A stretch of DNA of 64,000 bases from Maribacter aestuarii (GCF_027474845.2 NZ_CP107031.2:558001-622000), one strand, 5' to 3'; counted from the stretch's first letter, positions 9,954-22,623 are shown. Translations and numbers: made by a program. Notes: generated by a model not told the origin, from the sequence alone.

Positions 9954-12900
9954 TTAGAATCTTAAGGCCTCTTTTCTGGCCATGATTTCATCGTATTCCT
10001 CTTTAGAACCCACGATAATGTTTTCGTAGTCTCGCATTCCCGTTCCTGCAGGAATCTTATGACCAACAATTACATTTTCCTTTAGTCCTTCCAGGGTGTC
10101 TACCTTACCGCTTACAGCAGCCTCGTTCAACACCTTTGTGGTTTCTTGGAAAGAAGCCGCGGAAATGAAAGATTTTGTCTGTAACGATGCTCTAGTGATA
10201 CCTTGTAGTATTGGAGTCGCAGTGGCTGCAACCGCATCCCTGGCTTCAACCAATGTTTTATCCGCTCGTCTTAACAATGAGTTTTCATCCCTTAAATCTC
10301 TTGGACTAATAATTTGACCAGCTTTAAGGTTTTCGGATTCACCAGCTTCCATCACTACCTTCATACCGTAAATTTCATCATTTTCGCGTATAAAGTCGTC
10401 CTTGTGTATCAATTGATTCTCAAGGAATATGGTATCTCCTGGATCTACAATTCGAACCTTACGCATCATTTGACGCACTACAACCTCAAAGTGTTTATCG
10501 TTTATCTTAACACCTTGCAAACGATAAACTTCCTGTACTTCGTTCACCAAATATTGCTGTACTGCCGATGGTCCTTTTATCGCCAAAATATCCTCTGGGG
10601 TAATAGACCCGTCAGAAAGTGGCATTCCGGCACGCACATAATCATTTTCTTGAACCAAAATCTGATTTGAAAGCTTCACCAAATACTTTTTGACTTCGCC
10701 TAATTTGGATTCTATAATGATTTCACGGTTACCTCTTTTGATTTTGCCAAAGGATACTACTCCGTCAATTTCAGAAACAACCGCTGGATTAGAAGGATTA
10801 CGAGCTTCAAAAAGCTCCGTTACTCTTGGAAGACCACCGGTAATATCACCGGATTTTGCAGATTTACGTGGAATCTTCACCAAAATCTTACCTTCCTTAA
10901 TCTTATCCCCATCATCTACCATGATATGTGATCCTACCGGTAGGTTATACGAACGAAGGGTTTCGCCTTTACCATCTTGAATTAACAAGGTGGGTATCAA
11001 CTTCTTATTCCTCGATTCTGAAATAACTTTTTCTTGGAAACCAGTTTGTTCATCAATCTCTACTTGGTAGGTAACTCCTTGCTCAATATTTTCATAAGCA
11101 ATTTTACCTGGGAATTCCGAAACGATTACACCGTTGTACGGATCCCATGAACAGATGACCTCACCTTCCTTGACCTTAGCTCCGTCCTTCACGAAAAGTT
11201 GAGAACCGTACGGAATGTTATTGGTACTTAATGTAATCCCTGTCTTGGCATCAACTACTTTGATTTCCGAAGTTCTAGAAATTACAATTTCGGCAGGCTT
11301 TCCTTCTGAATTTTCCCCTTTTACAGTTCTTAAATCCTCAATTTCCGCTATACCGGCAAACTTAACTTCAAGCTTATTGTCCTCTGAAATGTTACCTGCA
11401 ATACCACCTACGTGGAAGGTTCTCAGCGTCAACTGAGTTCCCGGCTCCCCAATAGATTGGGCCGCTACAACACCAACTGCCTCACCTCGTTGAACCATTT
11501 TGTTCGTAGATAGGTTTCTACCATAACATTTGGCACAAATACCTTTGTCCGCTTCACAAGTTAATGCTGACCTTACCTCAATTCTCTCAACTGGGGATGC
11601 CTCTATTTTCTTAACATCGGACTCCATGATTTCCTGACCGGCGGTGAGCAACAATTCCTCATTCATAGGATTGTAAACATCGTGCAATGAAACTCTACCA
11701 AGGATACGTTCTCCCAGCGTCTCTACAATCTCTTCGTTCTTTTTAAGCGCTTGTACCTCTACGCCTCTAAGTGTCTCACAATCCTCTGTATTAATGATTA
11801 CGTCTTGTGAAACATCAACCAAACGTCGGGTTAGGTAACCCGCATCCGCAGTTTTTAAAGCCGTATCCGCCAATCCTTTACGCGCACCGTGTGTTGATAT
11901 AAAGTATTCCAAAATGGATAATCCTTCCTTAAAGTTAGAAAGAATAGGGTTTTCAATAATTTCACCCCCACCCGCAGTAGATTTTTTAGGTTTGGCCATT
12001 AGTCCACGCATACCTGTCAACTGACGAATTTGTTCCTTAGAACCCCTTGCACCAGAATCAAGCATCATATAAACCGAGTTGAAGCCTTGCTGGTCCTCGC
12101 GAATTCGCTTCATGGCCAACTCCGTCAACATAGCGTTGGTTGAAGTCCAAACATCAATAACCTGATTGTAACGTTCGTTGTTGGTAATAAGACCCATATT
12201 GTAATTGGCCATAATACCGTCCACTTGTCCGTTAGCATCGGAAATCATCTCGTGCTTTTCTTCAGGAATAATAATATCTCCTAAACTAAAGGATAGTCCA
12301 CCCTTAAAGGCAAACTCATATCCCATGGTCTTGATCTTATCCAAGAAATCTGCTGTAGTCGGAACATCGGTCACCGCCAAAATACCACCGATGATATCTC
12401 TTAAAGACTTTTTGTTCAATACATCGTTGATGTAACCGGCAGCTTCCGGCACTTCCATGTTAAACAAAACCCTACCAACCGTTGTTGGAATAATCTTGTT
12501 TACTAACTCTCCTTCTTCATTGAAATCCTTAGCCCTAACCTTAATGCCCGCATTCAAGTTTACCATTCCCTCATTAAAGGCAATTTCCACTTCTTCGTAG
12601 GAATAAAAAGTCATTCCTTCACCTTTAATAGGTACTTCGGGTGTAGATTTACGCTCTTTGGTCATATAATATAAACCCAAGACCATATCCTGAGATGGTA
12701 CCGTAATTGGAGAACCATTGGCAGGATTCAATATATTATGAGAGGCAAGCATTAACAATTGTGCCTCTAAAATAGCTTCAGGGCCTAGTGGTAAATGCAC
12801 TGCCATTTGGTCACCATCAAAATCCGCGTTAAATGCTGTACATACCAATGGGTGTAAACGAATCGCTTTTCCTTCAATTAATTTCGGCTGAAAAGCTTGA

Positions 12901-14252
12901 ATACCTAAACGGTGTAATGTAGGCGCACGGTTCAATAATACCGGGTGTCCTTTCAATACATTTTCTAAAATATCCCAAACTACGGGCTCTTTCTTGTCAA
13001 TTATTTTCTTGGCAGATTTTACCGTCTTAACAATACCTCTTTCAATCAATTTTCTGATTACGAAAGGTTTGTAAAGTTCAGCAGCCATATCCTTTGGAAG
13101 TCCACACTCAAACAATTTCATTTCTGGACCAACCACGATTACGGAACGCGCAGAATAATCCACACGCTTTCCTAATAAGTTCTGACGAAAACGACCTTGC
13201 TTTCCTTTAAGTGAATCCGATAAGGATTTCAAGGGTCTGTTAGACTCGGTCTTAACAGCAGAAGCTTTTCGCGTATTATCAAATAGCGAATCCACCGCTT
13301 CTTGAAGCATACGTTTCTCATTTCTCAGAATTACTTCAGGAGCTTTGATTTCAACCAATCTTTTTAGACGATTGTTACGAATAATCACCCTTCTGTATAA
13401 ATCGTTCAAATCCGATGTCGCAAAACGACCACCATCCAACGGTACTAATGGTCTCAATTCCGGCGGAATAACAGGTATCACCTTCATTATCATCCATTCC
13501 GGAAGGTTTTCCCTATTGTCTTGGGATTCCCTTAAAGCTTCAACCACTTGGAGACGTTTCAAGGCCTCGGTTTTTCTTTGCTTAGAAGTTTCCGTATTCG
13601 CTTTGTGACGAAGTTCAAAGGAAAGTTCCTTTAAATTGATTCTTCCTAAAAGGTCAATCAAACACTCGGCGCCCATTTTAGCGATGAACTTGTTAGGGTC
13701 GGAATCCTCTAGGTATTGATTCTCCTGAGGAATTGATTCCAGAATGTTTAGGTATTCTTCCTCTGTTAAGAAGTCCATTTTCTGTACTTCCTCACCTTCA
13801 GGGCCTTTGGCAATACCTGGCTGTATAACCACATAACGCTCGTAGTAGATTATCATATCCAATTTCTTGGACGGAAGTCCAAGTAAGTATCCAATCTTGT
13901 TGGGCAAAGAGCGGAAGTACCAAATATGAGCAACAGGCACTACCAAATTGATATGCCCTACCCTATCTCTACGTACTTTCTTTTCTGTAACCTCCACACC
14001 GCAACGGTCACAAACAATACCACGGTATCGGATACGCTTGTATTTTCCACAGGCACACTCGTAATCCTTTACAGGACCGAAAATGCGTTCACAGAAAAGC
14101 CCGTCACGTTCCGGCTTGTGCGTTCTATAGTTAATTGTTTCAGGCTTTAAAACTTCACCTCTGGATTCTGCTAAAATTGCTTCCGGGGAAGCTAATCCAA
14201 TTGAAATTTTATCAAACCTTTTTATTGGGTTATTATCTTTTATTCTAGCCAT
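9954..14252 (-). CDS. rpoC: DNA-directed RNA polymerase subunit beta'
   Basis: 1432 residues, normal for Bacteroidota beta'. The N-terminal zinc ribbon ([21 protein letters not shown]) is near residues 66-90. The catalytic magnesium-binding loop [14 protein letters not shown] is near residue 475. The second zinc site ([15 protein letters not shown]) and the bridge/trigger helix region ([26 protein letters not shown]) are intact. It forms the active centre with beta and follows rpoB with a 58-base gap, so the two are co-transcribed; a hairpin terminator follows. Confidence 0.99.
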   Translation of the reverse strand: MARIKDNNPIKRFDKISIGLASPEAILAESRGEVLKPETINYRTHKPERDGLFCERIFGPVKDYECACGKYKRIRYRGIVCDRCGVEVTEKKVRRDRVGHINLVVPVAHIWYFRSLPNKIGYLLGLPSKKLDMIIYYERYVVIQPGIAKGPEGEEVQKMDFLTEEEYLNILESIPQENQYLEDSDPNKFIAKMGAECLIDLLGRINLKELSFELRHKANTETSKQRKTEALKRLQVVEALRESQDNRENLPEWMIMKVIPVIPPELRPLVPLDGGRFATSDLNDLYRRVIIRNNRLKRLVEIKAPEVILRNEKRMLQEAVDSLFDNTRKASAVKTESNRPLKSLSDSLKGKQGRFRQNLLGKRVDYSARSVIVVGPEMKLFECGLPKDMAAELYKPFVIRKLIERGIVKTVKSAKKIIDKKEPVVWDILENVLKGHPVLLNRAPTLHRLGIQAFQPKLIEGKAIRLHPLVCTAFNADFDGDQMAVHLPLGPEAILEAQLLMLASHNILNPANGSPITVPSQDMVLGLYYMTKERKSTPEVPIKGEGMTFYSYEEVEIAFNEGMVNLNAGIKVRAKDFNEEGELVNKIIPTTVGRVLFNMEVPEAAGYINDVLNKKSLRDIIGGILAVTDVPTTADFLDKIKTMGYEFAFKGGLSFSLGDIIIPEEKHEMISDANGQVDGIMANYNMGLITNNERYNQVIDVWTSTNAMLTELAMKRIREDQQGFNSVYMMLDSGARGSKEQIRQLTGMRGLMAKPKKSTAGGGEIIENPILSNFKEGLSILEYFISTHGARKGLADTALKTADAGYLTRRLVDVSQDVIINTEDCETLRGVEVQALKKNEEIVETLGERILGRVSLHDVYNPMNEELLLTAGQEIMESDVKKIEASPVERIEVRSALTCEADKGICAKCYGRNLSTNKMVQRGEAVGVVAAQSIGEPGTQLTLRTFHVGGIAGNISEDNKLEVKFAGIAEIEDLRTVKGENSEGKPAEIVISRTSEIKVVDAKTGITLSTNNIPYGSQLFVKDGAKVKEGEVICSWDPYNGVIVSEFPGKIAYENIEQGVTYQVEIDEQTGFQEKVISESRNKKLIPTLLIQDGKGETLRSYNLPVGSHIMVDDGDKIKEGKILVKIPRKSAKSGDITGGLPRVTELFEARNPSNPAVVSEIDGVVSFGKIKRGNREIIIESKLGEVKKYLVKLSNQILVQENDYVRAGMPLSDGSITPEDILAIKGPSAVQQYLVNEVQEVYRLQGVKINDKHFEVVVRQMMRKVRIVDPGDTIFLENQLIHKDDFIRENDEIYGMKVVMEAGESENLKAGQIISPRDLRDENSLLRRADKTLVEARDAVAATATPILQGITRASLQTKSFISAASFQETTKVLNEAAVSGKVDTLEGLKENVIVGHKIPAGTGMRDYENIIVGSKEEYDEIMARKEALRF

Positions 14253-14310
14253 AATAGCGTGCTGATAATGATTTTAATTTTTGTTTCTTGATAGTCTTTC
14301 AACTATGTAC

Positions 14311-17300
14311 TTATTCCTCAAGTCTAATATCTAAACCTAATCCCTTAAGTTCGTGCATTAAAACATTGAAAGATTCTGGTAAACCAGGTTCTGGCATAGT
14401 CTCTCCTTTAACAATTGCCTCATACGTTTTAGCCCTTCCGATAACATCATCGGACTTCACCGTAAGAATTTCACGCAACGTGGCAGAAGCACCATAGGCC
14501 TCTAATGCCCACACTTCCATTTCTCCAAAACGCTGACCACCAAATTGGGCTTTACCACCTAATGGTTGTTGCGTAATTAAGGAGTAAGGTCCAATAGAAC
14601 GTGCGTGCATCTTATCATCTACCATGTGACCTAGTTTCAACATATAAATGACCCCTACCGTTGCAGGCTGATCAAAACGTTGACCTGTACCACCATCATA
14701 AAGGTAAGTATGTCCAAATCTTGGAATACCCGCTTCATCGGTATACTCATTAATCTGATCCAATGTAGCTCCGTCGAATATTGGTGTAGCATACTTTTTG
14801 CCTAGTTTGAGACCAGCCCATCCTAAAACAGTTTCGTAAATCTGTCCAATATTCATACGAGAAGGTACACCTAGCGGATTTAAAACGATATCAACTGGTG
14901 TTCCATCCTCTAAGAATGGCATATCTTCCTGACGTACAATTCTAGAAACGATACCTTTGTTACCATGACGACCTGCCATTTTATCACCAACTTTTAGCTT
15001 ACGCTTTTTAGCGATATAAACTTTGGCCAACTTCATAATTCCGGCAGGTAATTCATCACCCACAGAAATGGTAAACTTGTCCCTTCTTAGATTTCCTTGA
15101 AGGTCGTTAAGCTTTATTTTATAATTGTGAAGTAAATCCGCAACCGAATCGTTCGTTTTGCTATCCGTTGTCCAGCTACCACTTACCAAATGCGCGAAAT
15201 CGTCAACCGAATTCAACATTTTCATGGTATACTTTTTACCTTTTGGCAATACTTCTTCACCCAAATCGTTCAAGACACCTTGTGATGTTTTACCGTTTAC
15301 CAGCGTAAACAACTTCTCTACCAAAATATCCTTTAATTCTTGGAACTTTACTTCATATTCCAATTCCAATTTGGAAAGATCCTCTTTATCCTCAGAACGT
15401 TTGCGCTTATCCTTTACAGACCTTGAAAACAACTTCTTATCAATAACCACACCTCTTAAGGAAGGGGAAGCTTTCAACGAAGCATCTTTTACATCACCTG
15501 CTTTGTCACCAAAGATGGCACGTAACAATTTTTCTTCAGGAGTTGGATCCGATTCACCTTTTGGTGTAATCTTACCGATTAAAATATCACCAGGTTTTAC
15601 TTCGGCACCGATTCGAATCATTCCATTTTCGTCCAAGTCTTTTGTAGCCTCTTCAGAAACGTTAGGAATATCATGCGTCAATTCTTCAGCACCTAGTTTC
15701 GTATCCCTCACTTCCAAGGAATATTCGTCCACGTGGATAGAGGTAAAAATATCTTCGCGCACCACTTTCTCAGAAATCACGATGGCATCCTCAAAGTTAT
15801 ACCCCTTCCATGGCATAAATGCAACGGTAAGGTTTCTACCTAAAGCCAATTCACCTTTTTCAGTAGCATAACCTTCACAAAGTACTTGTCCTTTTTTAAC
15901 CTTATCACCTCTCTTAACAATTGGCTTAAGGTTGATGCTTGTACCTTGATTGGTTTTTCTGAATTTCACCAAGAAATACGTCTTCTGATCTTCTTCAAAG
16001 CTGATTAATCGCTCAGCATCCGTTCTATCGTATTTAATAGTGATTTTTTCCGCATCTACATACTCGATAACTCCATCGCCCTCGGCATTTATCAATACCC
16101 TGGAATCTGAAGCGACTTGTCGCTCCAATCCTGTCCCTACAATAGGGGACTGTGGCTTTAATAATGGTACTGCCTGACGCATCATGTTAGATCCCATCAG
16201 GGCACGGTTGGCATCATCATGTTCCAAAAATGGAATTAACGAGGCCGAAATGGACGCAATCTGATTAGGGGCAACATCCGTATAGTGAATTTCACTTGGG
16301 TCCACTACTGGGAAATCTCCTTCTTCCCTAGCAATTACCTTATCCGTATCAATGGTGCCATTATCTTTTAGAGGAATGTTAGCCTGGGCTATTTTCATAC
16401 CTTCCTCCTCCTCTGCACTTAGATAAACATAATTATTGATGTCAACTTTGGAATTCTCGACCTTTCTATATGGTGTTTCCAAAAAGCCCATTGGGTTTAC
16501 TTTGGCAAACACTGAAAGTGAAGAGATTAATCCAATATTGGGTCCTTCAGGAGTTTCAATAGGACATAAACGACCGTAATGCGTATAGTGAACATCACGA
16601 ACCTCGAATCCTGCTCTTTCCCTGGAAAGACCACCTGGTCCTAATGCAGACAATCTTCTTTTATGCGTAATCTCTGCCAATGGATTGGTTTGATCCATAA
16701 ACTGAGACAATTGGTTCGTACCAAAGAAAGAATTTATGACCGAAGACAAGGTCTTGGCATTAATCAAATCAATTGGTGTAAATACCTCATTATCACGAAC
16801 GTTCATGCGCTCACGAATAGTTCTCGCCATTCTCGCAAGACCAACTCCAAACTGTGAAGACAGTTGCTCCCCTACCGTTCTAACACGACGATTGGAAAGG
16901 TGATCAATATCATCAATCTCAGCCTTGGAATTAATCAGCTCAATCAAATATTTTATGATAGTTATGATATCTTCCTTGGTCAAGACCTGCTTGTCCATTC
17001 CAATATCCAACTGTAATTTCTTGTTCATTCTATAACGACCAACCTCACCTAAGTTGTAACGCTGATCTGAAAAGAACAATTTATCTATAATACCACGAGC
17101 CGTTTCCTCATCGGGCGGCTCAGCGTTACGCAACTGCCTGTAAATGTGTTCGACAGCTTCTTTTTCAGAGTTTGTAGGATCTTTTTGAAGCGTATTGTGA
17201 ATAATAGCATAATCACTTTGCGCATTATTTTCTTTATGTAAAAGGATAGTTTTTACATCAGCCTCTAAAATCTGTGTAATATGGTCTTTTTCAAGAACGG

Positions 17301-18120
17301 TATCCCTGTCCAGGATTATTTCATTTCTTTCAATGGAAACAACCTCCCCGGTATCCTCATCCACAAAATCCTCATGCCATGTGTTCAATACCCTAGCGGC
17401 TAACTTACGGCCCAACACCTTTTTAAGTCCGGCATTGGAAACCTTAACTTCTTCTGAAAGGTCGAAAATCTCTAAGATATCCTTATCACGTTCAAAACCA
17501 ATAGCCCTGAACAGTGTAGTGACCGGTAATTTTTTCTTTCTATCGATATAGGCATACATGACGCCATTGATATCGGTAGCAAATTCTATCCAAGAGCCTT
17601 TAAAAGGAATTACCCTAGCAGAATATAATTTAGTCCCGTTAGCATGGAATGATTGACCAAAGAAAACCCCTGGCGATCGGTGAAGTTGAGATACAACGAC
17701 CCGCTCGGCGCCATTAATTACAAATGTCCCACTAGGAGTCATGTAGGGAATGGTGCCCAAATATACATCTTGAACAATTGTTTCAAAATCTTCATGCTCA
17801 GGATCGGTACAGTAAAGCTTGAGCCTAGCCTTTAACGGAACGCTATAGGTAAGACCACGCTCTATACACTCTTGGATGGAGTATCTAGGCGGATCGATGA
17901 AGTAATCTAAAAATTCCAGAACGAACTGATTTCTTGTATCAGTTATTGGAAAATTTTCCATGAAGGTGTTATATAAACCTTCATCGCCTCTTTGGTCAGA
18001 TTTAGTCTCCAATTGGAAAAAGTCTTGAAAGGACTTTATCTGAATATCTAAGAAATCCGGATAGTCTGGCGTATTCTTAGCTGAGGCAAAATTTATTCTT
18101 TCAGTCTGATTTGTGAACAT
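14311..18120 (-). CDS. rpoB: DNA-directed RNA polymerase subunit beta
   Basis: 1269 residues. Signature blocks are present: [20 protein letters not shown] and [17 protein letters not shown] in the rifampicin-pocket region, the [11 protein letters not shown] motif, [15 protein letters not shown] at the active site and [19 protein letters not shown] near the C-terminus. It pairs with the beta' subunit encoded immediately downstream. Expression relative to the upstream L7/L12 gene is probably tuned by a hairpin attenuator in the 132-base gap before it. Confidence 0.99.
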   Translation of the reverse strand: MFTNQTERINFASAKNTPDYPDFLDIQIKSFQDFFQLETKSDQRGDEGLYNTFMENFPITDTRNQFVLEFLDYFIDPPRYSIQECIERGLTYSVPLKARLKLYCTDPEHEDFETIVQDVYLGTIPYMTPSGTFVINGAERVVVSQLHRSPGVFFGQSFHANGTKLYSARVIPFKGSWIEFATDINGVMYAYIDRKKKLPVTTLFRAIGFERDKDILEIFDLSEEVKVSNAGLKKVLGRKLAARVLNTWHEDFVDEDTGEVVSIERNEIILDRDTVLEKDHITQILEADVKTILLHKENNAQSDYAIIHNTLQKDPTNSEKEAVEHIYRQLRNAEPPDEETARGIIDKLFFSDQRYNLGEVGRYRMNKKLQLDIGMDKQVLTKEDIITIIKYLIELINSKAEIDDIDHLSNRRVRTVGEQLSSQFGVGLARMARTIRERMNVRDNEVFTPIDLINAKTLSSVINSFFGTNQLSQFMDQTNPLAEITHKRRLSALGPGGLSRERAGFEVRDVHYTHYGRLCPIETPEGPNIGLISSLSVFAKVNPMGFLETPYRKVENSKVDINNYVYLSAEEEEGMKIAQANIPLKDNGTIDTDKVIAREEGDFPVVDPSEIHYTDVAPNQIASISASLIPFLEHDDANRALMGSNMMRQAVPLLKPQSPIVGTGLERQVASDSRVLINAEGDGVIEYVDAEKITIKYDRTDAERLISFEEDQKTYFLVKFRKTNQGTSINLKPIVKRGDKVKKGQVLCEGYATEKGELALGRNLTVAFMPWKGYNFEDAIVISEKVVREDIFTSIHVDEYSLEVRDTKLGAEELTHDIPNVSEEATKDLDENGMIRIGAEVKPGDILIGKITPKGESDPTPEEKLLRAIFGDKAGDVKDASLKASPSLRGVVIDKKLFSRSVKDKRKRSEDKEDLSKLELEYEVKFQELKDILVEKLFTLVNGKTSQGVLNDLGEEVLPKGKKYTMKMLNSVDDFAHLVSGSWTTDSKTNDSVADLLHNYKIKLNDLQGNLRRDKFTISVGDELPAGIMKLAKVYIAKKRKLKVGDKMAGRHGNKGIVSRIVRQEDMPFLEDGTPVDIVLNPLGVPSRMNIGQIYETVLGWAGLKLGKKYATPIFDGATLDQINEYTDEAGIPRFGHTYLYDGGTGQRFDQPATVGVIYMLKLGHMVDDKMHARSIGPYSLITQQPLGGKAQFGGQRFGEMEVWALEAYGASATLREILTVKSDDVIGRAKTYEAIVKGETMPEPGLPESFNVLMHELKGLGLDIRLEE

Positions 18121-18186
18121 CTACGGACAGTGTTTTGATCGTGAGTACTAACTAGGTGGCATATATCTTCATATACCTAATTCTAT

Positions 18187-18230
18187 AAAAAGGCTTAGGT
18201 CTAACCGCAAAAAGCGAGAAGACCTAAACC
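18187..18230 (-). terminator. Attenuator-type hairpin between rplL and rpoB
   Basis: On the minus strand an 11-bp stem (GGTTTAGGTCT, 18230-18220, with AGACCTAAGCC, 18202-18192, one G-T pair) is followed immediately by five T residues. It lies between two genes that must both be expressed, so it probably acts as a partial terminator lowering rpoBC output relative to ribosomal proteins, as known for the rplL-rpoB gap of E. coli. Confidence 0.75.
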
Positions 18231-18252
18231 AAAAGTGCTATGGTTGTTGCTA

Positions 18253-18633
18253 TTATTTAAGCTCAACTTCTGCTCCTGCTTCTTCCAATGATTTTTTGAT
18301 GCCTTCTGCTTCGTCCTTGGAAACACCCTCTTTAACTGCTTTAGGTGCGCTATCGACAATGTCTTTAGCATCTTTCAATCCTAGACCTGTCAATTCCTTA
18401 ACCAATTTTACTACTGCCAATTTAGAACCACCGGCTGCAGTTAAAATTACGTCAAATTCTGACTTTTCTTCAGCGGCCTCACCAGCCTCTGCTCCACCAC
18501 CACCGGCGGCAACAGCTACTGCAGCAGCTGCAGGCTCAATACCATATTCTTCTTTTAAAATATCAGCTAACTCGTTTACTTCTTTTACCGTAAGGTTAAC
18601 CAATTGTTCTGCGAAATCTTTTAAATCTGCCAT
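18253..18633 (-). CDS. rplL: 50S ribosomal protein L7/L12
   Basis: 126 residues. The N-terminal dimerisation helix ([20 protein letters not shown]) is followed by the Ala/Gly/Glu-rich hinge (~37-55) and the conserved C-terminal factor-binding domain ([40 protein letters not shown]). It forms the mobile stalk that recruits translation GTPases such as EF-Tu and RF3, both encoded in this window. It sits 50 bases after rplJ, its stalk-base partner. Confidence 0.99.
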   Translation of the reverse strand: MADLKDFAEQLVNLTVKEVNELADILKEEYGIEPAAAAVAVAAGGGGAEAGEAAEEKSEFDVILTAAGGSKLAVVKLVKELTGLGLKDAKDIVDSAPKAVKEGVSKDEAEGIKKSLEEAGAEVELK

Positions 18634-18683
18634 TTTCTATCGTTTAATAAAATTTTAAAATATACTTAGTTTTTAGTGCGTAC

Positions 18684-19199
18684 TTATCTTTCAGATAATG
18701 TTTTAAGGATTCCAGCGAGTTTACCACCACCAGATTTAAGTCCAGAAATAACATTCTTGGCAGGGGATTGTAACAATCCGATTATTTCGCCAATCATCTC
18801 TTCTTTAGACTTAATGCTAACCAAAGCATCCAAGTTTTCATCACCTATGTAAATTGCTTCCTCTACAAAAGCTCCTTTTAATAAAGGCTTATTAGATTTC
18901 TTTCTGAAATTCTTAATAAGCTTTGCTGGAGCGTTTCCTACTTCCGAAAGCATTAATGAGGTATTACCCTTTAATGTTTCGGGAAGTTGGCCAAACTCTT
19001 TTTCGGAAGCCTCCATTGCTTTTGCAAGCAATGTATTTTTAACTACTGCTAGCTTAATGTTTGCCTTGAAACAAGCTCTTCGCAAATCCGAAGTAGTTCC
19101 TGCATCCAAACCAGAGATATCCGCCAAATAAATAATGGGGCTATCTGCCAACTGCGTAGTCAAATCCTGTATAACCGTTGCTTTTTCTTCTCTTGTCAT
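18684..19199 (-). CDS. rplJ: 50S ribosomal protein L10
   Basis: 171 residues. It is the stalk base that carries the L7/L12 dimers. Typical elements are the N-terminal MTREEKATVIQDLTTQL helix, DISGLDAGTTSDLRRACFKA and VVKNTLLAKAM, followed by the C-terminal helix that binds L12. The gap to rplA is only 25 bases, too short for the long autoregulatory leader used in enterobacteria. Confidence 0.98.
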   Translation of the reverse strand: MTREEKATVIQDLTTQLADSPIIYLADISGLDAGTTSDLRRACFKANIKLAVVKNTLLAKAMEASEKEFGQLPETLKGNTSLMLSEVGNAPAKLIKNFRKKSNKPLLKGAFVEEAIYIGDENLDALVSIKSKEEMIGEIIGLLQSPAKNVISGLKSGGGKLAGILKTLSER

Positions 19200-19224
19200 A
19201 ATTGAAATTTTTAACTAGCAGTGT

Positions 19225-19914
19225 TTAAACTGACTTAGGGTCTAATTGAACACTTGGACTCATGGTGCTAGACATGAAAACACTTTTCATGTAAATACCT
19301 TTAGAGGCTGTTGGTTTCATTTTGTTTAAAGTCTCCAAAAGTTCTTTGGCATTGCCGGCTATCTTATCCGCAGAAAAGGAAGCCTTTCCTATTGCAGCAT
19401 GTACAATACCGGTTTTGTCTACTTTAAAATCAATTTTACCTGCCTTAACTTCAGCTACGGCCTTGGCTACATCCATTGTAACGGTTCCTGTCTTTGGATT
19501 GGGCATTAAACCTCTTGGTCCTAAAACGCGTCCCAAAGGTCCTAATTTACCCATTACGCTTGGCATGGTGATGATTACATCAACATCTGTCCAACCGCCT
19601 TTGATTTTATCCAAATACTCGTCTAACCCTACATAATCGGCGCCAGCTTCCTGTGCTTCGGCCTCTTTGTCCGGTGTTACCAACGCCAAAACTTTTACAT
19701 CTTTACCAGTACCATGCGGAAGTGTTACCACCCCACGTACCATTTGATTCGCCTTTCTAGGATCTACTCCCAAACGGACGGCCAAATCAATCGACGCATC
19801 GAATTTTGTATTGGTTATCTCTTTTATTAAAGCAGAAGCCTCGTCCACAGAGTACAACTTATCCTTCTCTATTTTTGAATGTGCTTCTTTTTGCTTCTTT
19901 GTTAACTTTGCCAT
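19225..19914 (-). CDS. rplA: 50S ribosomal protein L1
   Basis: 229 residues, the standard length. It is the L1-stalk protein that binds 23S rRNA near the E site. The conserved blocks [49 protein letters not shown] and [19 protein letters not shown] are complete. It is 19 bases downstream of rplK, in the universal L11-L1 pair. Confidence 0.99.
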   Translation of the reverse strand: MAKLTKKQKEAHSKIEKDKLYSVDEASALIKEITNTKFDASIDLAVRLGVDPRKANQMVRGVVTLPHGTGKDVKVLALVTPDKEAEAQEAGADYVGLDEYLDKIKGGWTDVDVIITMPSVMGKLGPLGRVLGPRGLMPNPKTGTVTMDVAKAVAEVKAGKIDFKVDKTGIVHAAIGKASFSADKIAGNAKELLETLNKMKPTASKGIYMKSVFMSSTMSPSVQLDPKSV

Positions 19915-19933
19915 TTAAATTGCTTTTTAAGAA

Positions 19934-20371
19934 TTAAAAAGGACGTTTTCCCGCTACCTTCATACCCATTGATCGCGCAGTACCTGCTACCATACTCATA
20001 GCCGATTCTACGGTGAATGCGTTAAGGTCAACCATTTTATCTTCGGCAATTGCCTTGATTTGGTCCCAGGTTACACTACCTAATTTTACTCGGTTAGGTT
20101 CGCCAGATCCTTTTTTAATCTTAGCCGCTTCCATTAATTGAACTGCCGCTGGCGGTGTTTTTACGACAAAGTCAAAAGACTTGTCTTTATATACCGTGAT
20201 AACAACTGGCAAAACTTTGCCCGGTTTGTCCTGTGTACGTGCATTGAACTGCTTACAGAACTCCATGATGTTAACGCCGGCAGCACCTAAGGCGGGTCCA
20301 ACCGGTGGCGATGGATTCGCTGCACCTCCCCTAACTTGTAGTTTAACTACTTTACCTACTTCTTTTGCCAT
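19934..20371 (-). CDS. rplK: 50S ribosomal protein L11
   Basis: 145 residues. It binds the GTPase-associated centre of 23S rRNA. Motifs include the N-terminal [39 protein letters not shown] and the C-terminal RNA-binding stretch ending in [16 protein letters not shown]. It lies 66 bases downstream of nusG and just upstream of rplA. Confidence 0.99.
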   Translation of the reverse strand: MAKEVGKVVKLQVRGGAANPSPPVGPALGAAGVNIMEFCKQFNARTQDKPGKVLPVVITVYKDKSFDFVVKTPPAAVQLMEAAKIKKGSGEPNRVKLGSVTWDQIKAIAEDKMVDLNAFTVESAMSMVAGTARSMGMKVAGKRPF

Positions 20372-20437
20372 TGTTTAAAATTAAATTGAAAGCGTGTTCT
20401 TGGAAGCAACACAACTTTAAATATGTAACAATTATTT

Positions 20438-20989
20438 TTATACTTTCTCTACTTGCATATAGCTAAGTTCCAACGGTGTCTTTCTTCCGAAAATCTTCAC
20501 CATTACTTCTAGCTTACGCTTTTCCTCGTTTATTTTCTCTACGGTACCATTGAATCCGTTAAACGGACCATCTATCACTTTTACGGTTTCACCGAATACG
20601 AAAGGAATGGCTACGCTATCCGTATTAATAGCCAACTCGTCCACCTTACCTAACATTCTATTGACCTCGGATTTTCTCAAGGGAACGGGATCACCTCCCT
20701 TGGTTTCACCTAAAAAACCGATAACGTTGGTAATGGATCGAATGATATGGATCATTTCACCACCCAGGTTGGCTTTAATCATTATATATCCTGGAAAATA
20801 AACTCGTTCCTTATTTATTTTCTTACCATTTCTAATCTGGACCACCTTTTCGGTAGGCACCAAAACATCTTCCAAATAATCAGAAAATCCATGACGCTCT
20901 ACTTCACTCTCTATGTAGCCCTTAATTTTATTTTCTTGACCACTTACAGCTCTCACCACATACCATTTCTTATCCAATACTTCTGACAT
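20438..20989 (-). CDS. nusG: Transcription termination/antitermination factor NusG
   Basis: 183 residues with an NGN domain (KKWYVVRAVSGQENKIKGYI, then FPGYIMIKANLGGEMIHIIR) and a C-terminal KOW domain (GETVKVIDGPFNGFNGTVE). It binds the RNA polymerase clamp and couples elongation to translation or Rho. It lies 9 bases downstream of secE, the classical pair. Confidence 0.98.
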   Translation of the reverse strand: MSEVLDKKWYVVRAVSGQENKIKGYIESEVERHGFSDYLEDVLVPTEKVVQIRNGKKINKERVYFPGYIMIKANLGGEMIHIIRSITNVIGFLGETKGGDPVPLRKSEVNRMLGKVDELAINTDSVAIPFVFGETVKVIDGPFNGFNGTVEKINEEKRKLEVMVKIFGRKTPLELSYMQVEKV

Positions 20990-20998
20990 GAGCTTCTA

Positions 20999-21187
20999 TT
21001 AATTTAGAACGTTGTTAAAATATAATTTGATAATCTTACTAAAAACAGTATCCACACCCCAGGTTGCCAAAGCGAACAGTATAGAAAATACGGCAACAAT
21101 AACCATTAGGTTGGAGGATTCTGCACGAGAAGGAAGGGTTACATTATTCCTTAACTCTTCAACAGATTCTTTTATATATGTGAACAT
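20999..21187 (-). CDS. secE: Preprotein translocase subunit SecE
   Basis: 62 residues, the short single-span form. An amphipathic N-terminal helix (FTYIKESVEELRNNVTLPSR) precedes one transmembrane helix (LMVIVAVFSILFALATWGVD). It stabilises SecY in the inner membrane. Its position between tRNA-Trp and nusG supports the call. Confidence 0.95.
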   Translation of the reverse strand: MFTYIKESVEELRNNVTLPSRAESSNLMVIVAVFSILFALATWGVDTVFSKIIKLYFNNVLN

Positions 21188-21235
21188 TCCTATTATTTTT
21201 CAGATTCAAAAAAAGAGAAAACCTCAATTATAACT

Positions 21236-21311
21236 TGGCACGGGAGGAGAGACTCGAACTCCCGACACCTGGTTTTGGAGACCAGTGCTCTACCAACTGA
21301 GCTACACCCGT
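21236..21311 (-). tRNA. tRNA-Trp (anticodon CCA)
   Basis: A complete 76-base cloverleaf including an encoded 3' CCA (positions 21238-21236). The anticodon stem is CTGGT/ACCAG around a loop with CCA; the D-loop has AGCTCAGTTGGTAGAGC and the T-arm GTTCGAGTC. The acceptor stem has one T-T mismatch at position 6-67. It lies between tuf and secE. It is the only tRNA in this cluster with a genomically encoded CCA. Confidence 0.97.
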
Positions 21312-21317
21312 TTGTAT

Positions 21318-21362
21318 TTACATCGAAAGGTATCCGCTTATGACGGACACCCTTTGATGTAA
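21318..21362 (-). other. Long hairpin between tuf and tRNA-Trp, candidate RNA processing site
   Basis: Two 19-base arms (21362-21344 and 21336-21318 on the minus strand) pair with one A-C mismatch and two G-T pairs around a 7-base loop. No T-run follows, so it is not an intrinsic terminator. The arms end 6 bases before tRNA-Trp. A long imperfect duplex here would suit RNase III cleavage to free tRNA-Trp from the tuf mRNA. Confidence 0.7.
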
Positions 21363-21381
21363 CACTCTTATTGTCTAAAGA

Positions 21382-22569
21382 TTAATCTAAAATCTTCGTA
21401 ACCTGTCCAGCACCTACAGTTCTACCACCTTCACGGATTGCAAAACGTAGACCTACACTTAATGCGATTGGCTGAATCAACTCAACAGTAATTGTTAAGT
21501 TATCACCAGGCATAACCATTTCAACTCCACTAGGAAGTGCAATGTTACCAGTTACGTCTGTAGTTCTTACATAGAATTGTGGACGATAATTGTTATGGAA
21601 TGGCGTGTGACGGCCACCTTCTTCTTTTTTAAGGATATAGACCTCAGCTTCAAATTTAGCGTGTGGCTTAACAGAACCTGGCTTACAGATTACCATTCCA
21701 CGACTAATTTGGGATTTTTCGATACCTCTTAATAGAATACCTACGTTATCTCCAGCCTCACCCCTGTCCAATATCTTACGGAACATTTCAACACCAGTAA
21801 TCGTAGAGGCCAATTTCTCAGCACCCATACCTATAATATCAACAGCATCACCAGTATTGGCAATTCCCGTTTCGATACGTCCTGTAGCCACTGTACCACG
21901 ACCAGTAATCGTAAATACATCCTCTACCGGCATTAAGAAATCTTTCTCAACGTCTCTAGTTGGAAGCTCAATCCACTCATCTACTGCATTCATCAATTCC
22001 ATTACGGTATCAACCCATTTCTGCTCACCGTTCAACGCACCTAATGCAGAACCAGCAATTACAGGTCCGTTATCACCATCATATTCATAGAAAGAAAGTA
22101 ATTCACGTACCTCCATCTCAACAAGCTCGATTAGTTCCTCATCATCAACCATATCAACCTTATTCATGAAAACAACGATTCTTGGAATACCTACCTGGCG
22201 ACCTAAAAGGATGTGCTCACGGGTTTGTGGCATAGGACCATCAGTAGCGGCAACAACCAATATGGCACCGTCCATTTGAGCCGCACCTGTAACCATGTTC
22301 TTTACGTAATCCGCGTGACCTGGACAGTCAACGTGCGCATAGTGACGGTTAGCGGTTTGGTATTCTACGTGAGACGTATTAATCGTAATACCCCTTTCTT
22401 TTTCCTCTGGAGCGTTGTCGATAGAATCGAAACTTCTCATTTCAGAAAGTCCTGCGTTAGCCAAAACCGTTGTAATAGCTGCAGTCAATGTAGTTTTACC
22501 GTGATCTACGTGTCCAATAGTACCAATATTTAAATGCGGTTTGGAACGATCAAAAGTTTCCTTTGCCAT
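21382..22569 (-). CDS. tuf: Elongation factor Tu
   Basis: 395 residues. It delivers aminoacyl-tRNA to the ribosome. GTPase motifs are [14 protein letters not shown] (~19-32), [12 protein letters not shown] (~80-91) and [10 protein letters not shown] (~135-144); domains II and III follow and end in the usual [11 protein letters not shown]. The gene is embedded among tRNA genes (tRNA-Thr 54 bases upstream, tRNA-Trp downstream), a conserved Bacteroidota order, and is probably part of one long transcript. Confidence 0.99.
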   Translation of the reverse strand: MAKETFDRSKPHLNIGTIGHVDHGKTTLTAAITTVLANAGLSEMRSFDSIDNAPEEKERGITINTSHVEYQTANRHYAHVDCPGHADYVKNMVTGAAQMDGAILVVAATDGPMPQTREHILLGRQVGIPRIVVFMNKVDMVDDEELIELVEMEVRELLSFYEYDGDNGPVIAGSALGALNGEQKWVDTVMELMNAVDEWIELPTRDVEKDFLMPVEDVFTITGRGTVATGRIETGIANTGDAVDIIGMGAEKLASTITGVEMFRKILDRGEAGDNVGILLRGIEKSQISRGMVICKPGSVKPHAKFEAEVYILKKEEGGRHTPFHNNYRPQFYVRTTDVTGNIALPSGVEMVMPGDNLTITVELIQPIALSVGLRFAIREGGRTVGAGQVTKILD

Positions 22570-22623
22570 GTTTATTAATTTTAATCTTAGTTTATATTAG
22601 TGTACAAATTTATACCTTAATTG

